DNA of 64,000 nt. Origin: Arabidopsis thaliana. Taxonomy: Eukaryota > Streptophyta > Magnoliopsida > Brassicales > Brassicaceae. The DNA lies in assembly GCF_000001735.4 (NCBI RefSeq), contig NC_003075.7, forward strand, positions 10,169,001-10,233,000, given 5' to 3'. Under the pieces are notes generated by a model. It made no database searches, was not told the origin of the DNA, and worked only from the letters and a program-made list of their open reading frames with translations. Positions 10,268 through 23,983 of the stretch are shown here, piece by piece (within the stretch, counting starts at the first letter, position 1; each line of letters opens with the position of its first letter). Position numbers and translations under genes: made by a program.

Positions 10268-10505
10268 GCAAAACACAACCGCAAGTTTTTCAATGTAGTA
10301 ATACAACAAAAGCTTCTCTTTTGCACTTCTCTCCACATAATGAAGATCCGTTTCAGTCACTACATCCAACTCTGTTCAAGCACTCTCTGATCTCATCAAG
10401 CTCTCTGTTATAAATCTCTTTGCTCCTCGAATTAGTTCTATCTCCGACAACAAACCGTGTGTAACTAAACTCTGTCTTTAACCTCAATCCAACTAACTCC
10501 TGAAG
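10268..10505 (-). pseudogene. PPR-DYW protein fossil, C-terminal part (copy 2)
   Basis: On the minus strand the frames spell 'GVSWIEVKD', 'FVVGDRTNSRSKEIYN', 'ELDEIRECLNRVG' and 'TETDLHYVE', the E/E+ region of a DYW-type PPR protein, broken by several stops and frameshifts. The DNA is clearly similar to 8860-9062 (for example 'cgcaag/ccgcaagtttttca' and the 'ctctccacataa' stretch), so the two fossils are duplicates. This copy keeps more of the upstream motif and less of the DYW end. Confidence 0.65.
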
Positions 10506-10940
10506 TTTTTTTTTTTTTTTGTAACTCTTGCATGCTTTTTTATTAACTTGATACTCTCTCTCATTAACCTCCTTAACTTCACTATTTCCTCACACATTCT
10601 CGCATATATCCACTAAAAGCATGCGTGTTCCTGAATTTTCTCAGGCTCAAGTACATTTTTTTTTATAATCAAAAATATTTATATTTAACCAACCCAAAAC
10701 GGCCTTGGACCAAGACCTATTTACATAAATAATCCAGTTACAGAAACAGTTTAAAATCGCCAGAGTTTCTCTGAAAAAAACGATCCTTGCTGATGGTCGG
10801 AAGCAGAGTGGCCAGAGCCTTAAATCCGACGAACTCAAGAAACAAAATTAACAGCTTTGTAGCCACTTGAAAACTGAGAAGTGTAAACAGAAGAATTCGG
10901 TTTTGTATCATGCATGAAACAAAGAATCCACATTTTACCA

Positions 10941-10964
10941 TATATATATATATATATATATATA
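10941..10964. repeat. (TA)12 microsatellite
   Basis: Twelve perfect TA units. Confidence 0.95.
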
Positions 10965-11259
10965 ATTTTTTTAAAAATATAAAATCTTAATATTTTCGAC
11001 AATCTAAAACACAATAAGATGAAAATGAATCTTCTTTTCAAGAAACAGAAACATTGGAGAAACAAAATAAGATCATGGAGAGATGATCATTTGTTCACAG
11101 CTAAGTTAAAACTTTGCAAAGAAGAAGAGAAGAATAGGAATCAAAACGTTGCGAGTGGAAATTAAACTTAATGGGCTCAATCTACTGGGTTCTTGTGGGC
11201 TTTGTTAAATCTTTAAATGTTCGTATAATGAGTTAAATACAAATAAAGTAGAACCTTTA

Positions 11260-11575
11260 TCACCAATTCGGCCTTAGCAAAGTGGTTGAGTCTCAGCTGA
11301 GCTCAGTTCCCACCAGGGTTCGATCTATATTGGTACCACGTTAGGCTTCTTCCGAGCAATCAGTCTCGAGGATGCTTCTTTCCGCCGGACGGATGTCTCG
11401 GTGCGCTTCTACTTCCCCTTGTGGAATGTAGCAATCTTCCCAGTGCTATCTGGAGTCAAGTTCCCAGTTCTATCTGGAGAAATATCTCCGAGGTCCTATC
11501 CTCGTGGATGTCGTCCTGTCTTCCACCATCATTGTGGTTAAGACCCAAATGAGGTAATCTAAATTACCTCTCTTT
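11260..11575 (+). mobile_element. tRNA-derived SINE-like element
   Basis: The head contains TAGCAAAGTGG, a perfect match to the pol III A box TRGCNNAGTGG. It is followed at about the right distance by 'gggttcgatct', close to the B box GGTTCGANNCC. A non-tRNA body of about 200 bp follows and includes a short internal repeat ('cccagtgctatctggag' then 'cccagttctatctggag'). The 3' end is 'ggtaatctaaattacc' plus a T-rich tail. A shortened relative lies at 9447-9620, and a 3'-end scrap 'ccataatctaaattacc' lies at 11954-11970. It has no coding capacity. Confidence 0.65.
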
Positions 11576-11987
11576 TTGTATAATTTCTTTTTAGGTTGTT
11601 GCAATTATGAAAACTGTTATTAGTGAAATATGAATTAGAAGATAATTTCTTTTGAACAGGATAAACGATTTTGAGAAGTCTTTGTATTGAGTACTCAATT
11701 CAAATCTTGTTCAGAACTTTCGGCGAACAGTTTGTGGGCTTAAAGTGAAATCAAAACTCAAATATTTCCCCATAAAATTTCAAGAGACCTTTCACAAAAC
11801 GAAGAGTAAACGAATACCCACAAGAACGAGGAACAGAAAAAAGTAACCGAACCAAATAAGTTAAGATCGAGATTCGAATTTCAGATGATTAATCTTTACA
11901 TTTCCGGAATGTGTATCAAAGAATCTGAAAATCATTCTAAGAATCGAATGTTACCATAATCTAAATTACCTTTATTTTTTGAATAAA

Positions 11988-12172
11988 GTCCAAAACAGTA
12001 ATTTTTAAAGTTTTTTGTAACATTTTTGAATGGGCTTATAGTTTTTTTAACATTTTTTTATTAAACGAGATATTATTTAAGTTAACTTTTTTTTTTGGAA
12101 AATTTCCAAAACAGTAATTTTTAAACTTACAGTTTTTTGATGATTTTTATTCAACGAGGTATTATTTGGAAA
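11988..12172. repeat. Imperfect direct repeat, two units of about 65-90 bp
   Basis: 'tccaaaacagtaatttttaaa' begins both units (11989 and about 12106), and both end near 'aacgag(a/g)tattattt'. It lies downstream of the DMP gene in T-rich DNA. Confidence 0.6.
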
Positions 12173-12420
12173 ACGGTTCATGTATTTTTTTTGTCCACAA
12201 GAAAAAAGAAGACGTATTTGTTTTTGGATATTTCCGGATAAAACTCATTGTCATACAAGTAATATTAATACATATTCACCATAAATAGTTCACATGGTTT
12301 TTGGAACAGTCTATTTCAAGAGATCATCAAAAAAGAATGTTGAACCACAAGTTATATATAAAAAACAACCTTACAAATAATAATAACATATTGATATTAA
12401 AAAAAAACAGCATATTGATA

Positions 12421-13062
12421 TCATTTACTAGAAAGTGGAAAACCAATCCCATTGCGTGTTGTAGGAAATGTTGCAAACAACATACTAGAAAACACCCCTA
12501 CGCCTACCGGCAAAGCTGTAAGAACTTCCAATGCTTCTGCTGACGGTGATGGAAAGAAACAATTTACCGCATTTCGATCGAATAAAACCACCGCACCAAA
12601 CACGAATAACGACATGAAAGCATGAACAAAATCTATAAATCTTAGCTTATATCTCTTAGATAACTCTTGAGGAAGAGTTGTGGATCCATCAATGATCCAA
12701 AACCCATGGATTGTTGCAAGTCCATAGCAAATAGTACCGTTTTTGTCTTTGTAAGAATCTGTGAAGCTAAGTATGAAGCAAGAGAATCCACATATTGCTA
12801 CCAGTGTCGATGTCATTATCTTGCTCACTAAATCGCATTGACCGCCATTTGAGAAAATTGGCGATAGAAGCTGAAACGCGAGAACGGTTCCTGTTGGTAA
12901 GAGATTAGCTAAATGAGCAGTGGTTTGAAATGTTTGACCTATTGCCTTTTGTATCCATGTCGTTCTTTCTATATCCGGGAAGTCTTTGTCTTCTTCAAGA
13001 AGTGGCCTTGTAATGTCTTCTTTAGTACCTTTTTGATGACCTTCGTCAACTTTGATCTCCAT
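12421..13062 (-). CDS. DMP4: DMP family membrane protein (DUF679), DMP4
   Basis: This intronless gene encodes 213 residues, the usual DMP length. The N-terminus is hydrophilic ('LLEEDKDFPDIER'). The DUF679 core follows: 'TFQTTAHLANLLPTGTVLAFQLLSP', a CD stretch, and four hydrophobic segments at about residues 60-75, 85-105, 140-160 and 180-200. 'DSYKDKNGTICYGLAT' and 'FVHAFMSLFVFGAVVLFD' are typical family landmarks. DMP proteins sit in tonoplast, ER and plasma membranes and have roles in membrane remodelling, senescence and, for DMP8/9, gamete fusion. I recognise this one as DMP4 from memory. It is transcribed away from RABA1e with nearly 1.8 kb between. Confidence 0.88.
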   Translation of the reverse strand: MEIKVDEGHQKGTKEDITRPLLEEDKDFPDIERTTWIQKAIGQTFQTTAHLANLLPTGTVLAFQLLSPIFSNGGQCDLVSKIMTSTLVAICGFSCFILSFTDSYKDKNGTICYGLATIHGFWIIDGSTTLPQELSKRYKLRFIDFVHAFMSLFVFGAVVLFDRNAVNCFFPSPSAEALEVLTALPVGVGVFSSMLFATFPTTRNGIGFPLSSK

Positions 13063-14902
13063 ATCTTTGAAGTTGTTTCCTTTGTCCCTCTGTTTTTCTC
13101 TGATTTTAGGAATTGATTTGATGTAAGAAGGAATGATGATGATTGATGAAATCTAAAGTAGAGGTATATATAATAGAGCGAGGCGAGAGAAAAGAGGCTT
13201 TACACATTTCTTATGCCTTGCAAGTAACCTTTGAGACCAAACCAAAGTCTTTGTTTAAGTGAAGCATGTTCTTTGCACACTCTTCTTTATTTAAGAGAGG
13301 ATTATAAATATTATTATATTTTACGTCTCTATTTTGATACGTTTTAGAATCCTCTTTTCTTTCAAGGTTTCTATAAAGTTTCGTGACATTTCTGAGTCGT
13401 TACCAAATCTTTTAATTTTTGTTTTTATTTTTGTTTTGATGGTTTATTTTTATTTGTTCATATACCTAAATCAATGTCGTAAATGTTATCAATATCCTAG
13501 TGGGATTATTCTTGAGACCGTGTCATTTGTCAATGACAAAGAGGGTCGTATAACATCAGCTATAAATCGACCCTTTCAATTTAATAACTTGGATCTTGAA
13601 TTCTCGATCATATTTTCTCACTTTTAAAGTGGATATTAAGAATCTTTTGATTATCTCGTTAATTTTTAAATATGACTAATCCATCCATTGTGGAGGTCAA
13701 GTAACGTCTAACAAATAGATAATTAATTTTTGGATAAACATATATGTTTAACGTAAAGTGCTTAGTCAACCAACCACGAATTTTCGTTTCTTTCACCTTT
13801 ATGCATGGTTCCTTTTTAAGGAATTTTTGTGTAGTTATTAGTTGGCATTATTTTAAGTTAACTAACGTTAGTTAATACGAATCCTCACACGTTACACATT
13901 TTGCTATAATATATCCAAAAAATATTTTCAAAGAGTCTTACAATCAAGAGATTTAAAGAGGTGTTTCACTATTTGACGCAATTCTTAATTTTTGAAGTAG
14001 TTAAAATTTTGAATCTCCGGTTTCGTATTCACATGATGCTTAGTTTTTCTATTTTGCTGCATTGTTCTCATTTCTTCAGTACTAAAAAGTAAAAATGATC
14101 ATAATTCATGATTTAGTTTATAAGAAATATAATAATATTCGCATGAATAATTATGATGATTGTCAAGTGTACGAAACAATAAACATCCTTAGACTTGGAA
14201 GGAAAGGTGTTCTCATAATTTGGACGGTGGACCTAACTTGCTTCCGTGTGGAATAAGTTATACATATCTTCCTCTTCTTCTCTTTGGTTTTTGGTAAATT
14301 ATTTCAATTATTTCTAAAGTTTGGTAAGTTAATTTTTTTTTTGTTACGTTTAATTTCCTTTTTATATATATTGATGCGATATGTTTACTAATAGATATTT
14401 TAAACATGTACCTGCGCTGGTTCGAACTCAAAAACCCTAAGAAAAAAACTAGCCGATGCTATTTAGTTGTATAGAAAAGCTATTTTCTTGGACGCTAATA
14501 ATCTTTCGATTAGATACGATAAAATGTTCATATCATAATTCACATTACTAATAAGTTTATCAGATTCTCGCTTTGTTAGCACCAGACTTTTGGTATCGAT
14601 TCAAGTCGGCTACTCATGTCCTAAAGAGAAATCATAACTAAATCTTACACCAAAAGCTAAGATTATGGTTGTTTGATAGTTCCCTTTTTGGGATCATATA
14701 TGTTTGATCAGTTCGGTATTAGTAAACTATCTTATTAACCGGACCAAGTCTTGTTCAATTCAATACAATTCTTCGGTTTGTATTATAAAACAAACCGGTC
14801 TCATAACCTTAAAATGAAGCCCCCAAAAATAGTCCAATACAACAAAACCAAAGCCAAAGCCTTCTTCCAAAAAGACAGTTTACAAAAACAAAAACAATAA
14901 TC
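13063..14902. other. Intergenic, no gene seen
   Basis: Promoter side of DMP4 and 3' side of RABA1e. Only AT-rich chance frames are present. A lone 'ggttcgaactc' near 14419 has no matching A box. Confidence 0.5.
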
Positions 14903-16223
14903 TCAACCTGAGCAACAACCAGAAGATTTAACAGCAGTAACATCATCCTTATTTCCGATATCAATGGTTTGTCCTTTAGGTAAAGACATCGGATCTCCAG
15001 TACCATCAAGAGCTTTACGGCTCATTACACGATAGATTTGAGTCAAGACATGAGTGAAAGCTTGTTCGACATTTGTAGCATCCAAAGCAGAAGTCTCCAT
15101 GAAAAACATGTTTTCTCTTTCAGAGAATGATCTAGCTTCTTCTGTGGGAACTGCACGAAGGTGACGAAGATCGGCTTTGTTTCCAACAAGCATGATTACA
15201 ACGTTGGCATCGGTATGGTCACGAAGCTCCTTGAGCCATCTTTCAACGTTTTCGAACGTTATGTGTCGAGTTATGTCGTATACTAGAAGTGCCCCCACTG
15301 CTCCTCTGTAGTATGCACTCGTGATTGCTCTGTATCTGTATAACAAATAAGTCGCTATTACTCAAAAACAGAGCATATAGAGAAGAAAGAGAGCATAGGA
15401 GTGGGAGATCGGTTTACGGTTGGTTAGTTTCGGCTATTGATTATATCGGTTAATAGAAATTAAAACCAAATAAAATAATTTGTAATCTGGTTTATTTTCC
15501 AATTTGTTCTTGATTTGAATTAAGTTATATTTGGTTCCTTTTAGCAAAAAAAACTTTTTACCAAGAAAGTTATATTTGGTTAATCTATAGAAATTGATTA
15601 TTAAAATAAAATCATTATCTAGTCAAATATTATATCAGTGCAATATACTTATTCCAATTTTCCATACATATACATAATTAAAAGTATATTATATTTATAA
15701 AAAAAATCGAAATTGATAATTGAAATAAATCATGATCTAGTTAATATTATATTAATGTAACATAACTATTTCAATTTAATTTCCATAGAGATACATAATC
15801 AAAAGTAGAGGATTTCTAAAAAAATGCGGTTTATTTGGTTACACTAAATCAGTTTATATTGGTTTCAAAATAGTAAAACAAACAAATTTGTAAAATTATC
15901 CAGTTTGATTTTTGTTCAACCATTTCGGTTTGGTTTGGTTCAAAGAATGAAACAAAACAGAACATATAGAGATAAAACAGTGAAATTTCGAGGATTTATT
16001 ACCTTTCTTGACCAGCGGTGTCCCAAAGCTGAGCTTTGATGATTTTTTCGTCGACATGAACACTTCTTGTGGCGAACTCGACACCGATGGTTGACTTTGA
16101 CTCGATGCTGAATTCGTTTCTGGTGAAGCGAGACAAAAGATTGGATTTTCCGACGCCGGAATCTCCAATCAAGACTAGTTTGAAGAGATAATCGTAGTCG
16201 TCGTCGGCTCTGTAGGCTCCCAT
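14903..16223 (-). CDS. RABA1E: Rab11-type small GTPase RABA1e
   Basis: Two exons (16003-16223 and 14903-15335, phase 2 junction) give 217 residues, the full family length. The G motifs are all present: P-loop GDSGVGKS, switch I '[10 protein letters not shown]', WDTAGQE, NKAD and ETSAL. The C-terminus is 'SGCCSG', with the twin cysteines that receive geranylgeranyl groups. The N-terminus '[15 protein letters not shown]' is typical of the RABA1 clade. RABA1 GTPases act at the trans-Golgi/recycling endosome in secretion to the plasma membrane and cell plate. The single intron falls just after the DTAGQER motif, as in related genes. No defect is seen. Confidence 0.95.
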
Positions 16224-17384
16224 TATTAAGGTATTTGATAGAAGTTACAAAATCGTAAAGAAGAATTCAGAGAGATGTTGCAATATGATCTAATGAAATG
16301 AATGATGTGTTGTTGTGTTTTGTAATGAAATGAAATTATGGGTAGTGGGTAACGACGAAAGGGCTTATTGGTTTTGGTAGTGTTATAAAAATAAGAATAA
16401 TATTAGGATTCAATCATTTGTTATTATTATATGCATGACTTAGCATATGTATATGTTTTGAAAGTCGTTGGAAAGATTAGAGAACAAACATGTTTGACGA
16501 AATCTTCGGGTTTATGGCCGCCATGAACTTGGTAAACGCAGAACAATATACACTTGCAGGAAAAAACAATATTATTATGTCTTCAATTCAATAATTCAAT
16601 TTATAGCTTTTCTCAAATAAAATCACAGGGAAATTTGTTCATAAATAAAATTATAGCAATGTGTAGGAAGATATCTAGGTAAAAGATTTTTTATGGTATA
16701 TTGTCATGAAATTTTCCATTTCTATTTTTAACTTCTAAGGATTTTTTTTATATGACACTAAATATAGTGTAGAGTTGAGATTATTGTTGGACACATGTAC
16801 TAGACTTTTAGTAATAGATCAAGTCTAAAGGAAACTAGTAAGTTTGTTTTTGAGATAGATCTTATATTATTTATTTTAGACCTAAAAGGCTAAAACATTT
16901 GTGTTCATGTAAATGTTAGCAATAAATAGAAGAATTACTTAAAGCTCTTAATTGACAAACAACATTTTAACATTATTATTTCTCAGTTTTGTTTCTGTGG
17001 ACAATTTATTTGACTACTATATGCATATATATTTGCTAGATTTTGATACCTACATAACACTTGGTTATAAAGAAAAACAAAAACCACTCAAATTGAATTT
17101 CAACTTGAGAACTCTTTATTATTTGACACCAATGTGTATATGACCTATTTTATTACAATAATTTGTATTGGTTCGAGAATCATTGACCACAGCTTATAGC
17201 TCAAGACTTAGATAAAACACAGACACTCAAAGAGGAAACATAACACAACAATGGTACAAGATTTTTCTTAACATTTTAAACGACGACTTGCAAGTCACCG
17301 ACCTATAAATTGTCTCTGTTTTCCACCAATTTCGAAAAGAATACCATAATAAAAGAGGACAATCTATCACCACTTTGATCATCA
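16224..17384. other. Intergenic, no gene seen
   Basis: Promoter and leader of RABA1e and 3' flank of the adenylosuccinate lyase gene. No other structure was recognised. Confidence 0.5.
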
Positions 17385-19832
<2,448 letters not shown>

Positions 19833-21249
19833 TTTTGATATAGTGTGATCTCAAAGGTCTAAACTTTAAACCTAGATTCCAGAATCAAAGCACGATGTGA
19901 GTGAGTCACTGGAAGCTTTGCGTAACTGTACCGCCGATATATAGGGTTTTAGGAGATTCCGATTAAAAAAAAACACATGTGCATTTTTTTTCTTTCTTCC
20001 ATATTTACCCTTGATGTCCCTACTTATTACGCTTATTGGAGGAGGATTATTTGTTACTTATCACCTTATCCTTTATTTTGAACACGTTTATTAATAGTTT
20101 CAAATATATGGATTAAAAATGCCTTCAAAATAATTTGGAGGGAAACTTTAATAATTTATAAATCGTCGTATTGTGAATCAAAAATGTTTGGACAATGACA
20201 AAACAATACTCATGTGTTTTATGTGTAGATTTATATCTCACTAAGAGTTTGTCATATACTGATATAACTGAAATGAACCAAAAACTGTTTATTAATACCA
20301 TTTGAGGTTAGTTAGTACAATTATATGTCATGTATAAGATTAGAAATGGGTTAACAAGCGGCGGTCTCAATGGTGGCGTTAAATGACTAAATGTAAACAT
20401 TTTACTATTTAGATATGATGATAAGTAGATTCACAAAAAAAAATTACGGTGTTAATTTTTTGTTAGTTTTCTCTGTTATGTCTAAACGATATTAGTTTAC
20501 TGTACACTACGATGTCGTTTTATCGATTGAAAATAGACAAAATTCCTAAATCGAAACTCATTTAGCTTTTAGAGATTGAATGAGATCAAGGTGGATAAAG
20601 TAGCTTAACCTTGATCCCAAAACTCTATAGCGTCGATGGCTGGCTTTATTTCTAATTGTATCGCCGTTTATCTCTTTGGCGATTATAGGCTAACTTTTGT
20701 TCCGGTTTGATGAACTGCAACTTGAAAATTGAAAAGTTGTCTATTGAAAAAGAAAATGAAAAAAAATTACAAATTTAAATTAAGTGAAATTATTCTCATC
20801 AAGCTAAATAGTTTTTTTGGGCGAAGATTGAGATCTACCGTCTGCATTAGTTTTCTGACGATTTCAACCTGAATTGAAGCTCTCTAGTGTTAGAAGATTC
20901 TACCAGTGACGGAAACTCCATCTCCTTCAATTTCCCACGTGTCAACCCAACATGTTTCCCAATTACCACATATCCCTTGTGATATATACAACAACTTTCT
21001 CTTCAGACAAAGTTCTTTAAACTGGCTGTTGGGCCTTTGCCCATGTATGTTTTATATTTGGCATGTTAAATTGGCGTTGTAGTATGTAGTATGAATAAAA
21101 ACACACTTGTGACAGAAAAATAGATTAACGTTTTTTTTTGTGAAAAATGTAAAATAAATAAATAATCTTGACATATAATTATACAATATATACATGTCTA
21201 TATATGTATACCTATCAAATTAGCAACGGTAGTTTTCAATGTATTTCTG
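19833..21249. other. Intergenic, no gene seen
   Basis: 5' flank of the lyase and 3' flank of the ERF gene. No coding or repeat structure was recognised. Confidence 0.5.
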
Positions 21250-22161
21250 TCAAAAAGAAGATAATAACGTCTCCAAATAATCACTTCCCAAATCCTCAAA
21301 CTCAAACAAACCAAACACATCACATACTGTCTCTTCTCCAGTAACCGTCTTCTGCATTTCAACTTCTTGACACATAGAATCTTCATTACTCCTTCGTCTC
21401 TTTCTTAAATCGAACCAAGTTTCTTCACTCCCACGCAAACCACGAGTCTCCGAGTGCTCCTTAGTTGAACAATAGCTAAGGGCACAATGGTTTTCAACCA
21501 TCCCATCAACGACTTCATCATAAGCCTTAACCGCCTCTTTTCCTGTTCTCAATCCGATTTTGCGGCTGCTTCTTAATGGATCGGACGTATTTGAGTTGTT
21601 CATCCGGTAGTAGTTTGGGTTGCAATCCATTTCCATAGCTTTTATAACTGTTTCGAGCTGAAAATTTGTGTGAGCTTTTTGAGTACCTCTAATTCTAACC
21701 GCGGCTTTATCGTAAGCCATAGCTGCTTCCTCTGCAGTTTGGAACGTTCCGAGCCAAACCCTAACACCGTTTCTCGTCGAATCCCTGATTTCGGCTGCAA
21801 ATTTCCCCCACGGACGCTTCCGTACTCCCCTGTATTTTCTTGTTTTGCAAGAAACCCGAGAAGACAAAGAACATGAATCAATGGTAGGGTTGGTTAATGG
21901 ATCATGATTGGTTTTGTTTGGGAAAGAAGCAATAGCATCGAGAATCTCTGTCCATTCCTGGTCCTCCGTCGACATATCTAGGCTTTGAAGCATTTCTCTA
22001 GAACCTTCTGGTATGTCATCAAGGGTAGGCAACGCTTCCCAAGTTCTAGAAACTTCTGGAACTTGAATTGATCTTGTATCGGTTTGTGGTGTTCCGATGT
22101 AATTCGCCCAAACGTTCTTTAGGATCTCGCCGTCTAGTTCTTGGATATTGCCAAAAGCCAT
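21250..22161 (-). CDS. ERF091: AP2/ERF transcription factor, ERF091-like
   Basis: This intronless gene encodes 303 residues. One AP2/ERF domain lies at about residues 109-167: '[18 protein letters not shown]', '[21 protein letters not shown]' and '[10 protein letters not shown]'. The Ala and Asp at the diagnostic positions (the A of 'FAAEIRD' and the D of 'AYDKAA') put it in the ERF rather than the DREB branch, so GCC-box binding is expected. The N-terminal acidic region ('[15 protein letters not shown]') is a candidate activation domain. A basic patch ('RKRRRS') near 259 is a likely nuclear signal, and the tail is acidic and leucine-rich. A stretch at about 206-219 ('[14 protein letters not shown]') resembles the AP2 helix, suggesting a decayed partial duplicate. 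I recall the locus as At4g18450. Confidence 0.88.
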   Translation of the reverse strand: MAFGNIQELDGEILKNVWANYIGTPQTDTRSIQVPEVSRTWEALPTLDDIPEGSREMLQSLDMSTEDQEWTEILDAIASFPNKTNHDPLTNPTIDSCSLSSRVSCKTRKYRGVRKRPWGKFAAEIRDSTRNGVRVWLGTFQTAEEAAMAYDKAAVRIRGTQKAHTNFQLETVIKAMEMDCNPNYYRMNNSNTSDPLRSSRKIGLRTGKEAVKAYDEVVDGMVENHCALSYCSTKEHSETRGLRGSEETWFDLRKRRRSNEDSMCQEVEMQKTVTGEETVCDVFGLFEFEDLGSDYLETLLSSF

Positions 22162-23983
22162 TGTTGAATCAGAGAGGAGTATGTGTTGGTGAGATTTAGG
22201 GCATTTTAAAGAGATTGTTGCTTTGGGGGTTTTGTGTGTACGTTGAATGGGAAATCTGCGGCAGGATAATTGGGAAGTACAGTTGGTGAAACTTGTGTTC
22301 TAAGGTACTGACCGCATTTCATGGAGGGTTTTAGGTTCCACATAAAATCAGGGGTTTTCTGTGTATACACACACACACGTACCATTATGTGAATAGATCA
22401 TCTTAAGTCAACTTCAATAAATTAATTTAATAATGTTACCTCAGTTTGAAGTATAAAGATTGTGTACTATTTTCATTAAAAAAGTGCAGATTGTGTACTC
22501 TTGAAAAGGACTAGATGCAGAGTATTAATTCACTTTTGTATAATAAACATATTAATCTTCAGTTTAACGCTTCATGAGAATCTATGACGTGTTCCCACCA
22601 GAGGCACAAATCCGTTTTGGAGAATTGTGATTATTAAATCAAACATAAGTTTATTGTTTTAATGTTTCGTTCCACGCTCGTCGCATTTTAAAAAACTTTT
22701 TAACTATTTTTTTGGTTATAAAAAGAAATATAGCTTCTAAATGACTTGTTTCTACTGTTAGATTGATGAACCTTAATACTGATTTAGCTTTTCATACATC
22801 GATAAAGAATTCTTCGGTGTTTAGTTAAGTTTGTTAGAAGTTATTATTTTACCATACGATCACAGTTTAACGCATATTGCCTAGAGAATATAATATAATG
22901 ATAACTAAACGCTATCAAAATGTGAAACGAAATAAGAAAAAACATGTAAGGGCTAAGTCATCACTAACTTTTTATCCAAGTATTATTTGTATGAGATCAT
23001 TTTCCGTAAGTCCAAAGATTTGAAACAATGATGAGAGGTGAATAGAATATATAAATTCCACACGCTTTGAAACATAGCTTACAATTGAAAAAAAATGAAA
23101 AAGAGATTAATATCTCTATTCAATGTATTATAGAGAATGAGCTAGAGATACTTTATATGGTAGGTTCAAGTCACCTCAAGTACGTATCAGCTAATATTAA
23201 AAAACTATCTGCTAATTTTTATATCAATCGTTTAAGATTCATTCATTCGTTCTCCACTACGAGAGTTTCTTGCTTTGGCACATATATAGTTCAAGAAAGT
23301 CTCGTGTTGGAGAGACTCCAAGCGTGCTAGAGCGTTTCGATTAGAAAGGTGTTTTGTTCGAGCATTAAAGATTGTTGCAATGGTTCTATCTTAAGGTAGT
23401 CATTTGTTAAATTTTGGTATTCAATCTCGAGAGCTTCATAAGTCTAGCGAGCTTCATAAACACACTACAAGTCATGTGTATAAAATTTCCAATTCTGTAA
23501 TCACAAGTCTAAACTTAATCTGAATCCAAATCACAAAAAGCATTTTCAAAATTGATTAAAAAAAAAACTACAATATAGAAAAGATTTTAATTGATGCTTG
23601 GAACGGAACTAACATTACCTGTTATGATTTCGGGCCTGAAAGTATTCTGAGTTTTGATTCAGAACCACTCGGTATTAAAGAAAAAGAAGACTTACTACAA
23701 AAAAAAAATTATATATATTTTTATGAATTATTATAACCAACTAATATTGTCTCTATTGGTTCTAAGTTCAAACTTCTAACCTTCGAGGGCCGGGTTCAAA
23801 TTCCAGTAAGTGATTTATTTTTTGCTAACAATTCTCTTATGGCGGGAAAATTGACTTCTGTCGAGAATTAGGGTTTCTACAAATCTTTCTCCGTTCTAAT
23901 TTCGGATTAAGATTTCAATCTCTCCTTCTCGTTTTCTTCTTTGGTGCTGCTGAGAAGAAATTAGTGAAATTGTGAAAGAGAAG
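22162..23983. other. Intergenic, one weak tRNA-like scrap
   Basis: No gene is seen. At 23797-23807 'gggttcaaatt' resembles a pol III B box but no good A box precedes it. An (AC)n run lies near 22366-22378. Confidence 0.45.

Noticed and set aside
12301-12543. 80-residue plus-strand frame over the DMP4 3' end
   Set aside because: Overlaps DMP4 coding sequence in antisense and is low complexity (Asn, Lys, Ile).
13334-13627. 97-residue frame upstream of DMP4
   Set aside because: Composition is that of AT-rich noise (Phe, Ile, Tyr and Leu runs), no motif.
14400-14440. 'ggttcgaactc' as a tRNA or SINE B box
   Set aside because: No A box at the right distance and no cloverleaf on either strand.
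23740-23830. Possible degenerate tRNA or SINE around 'gggttcaaattcc'
   Set aside because: Only the B-box-like half is present; the upstream part does not fold or match an A box.
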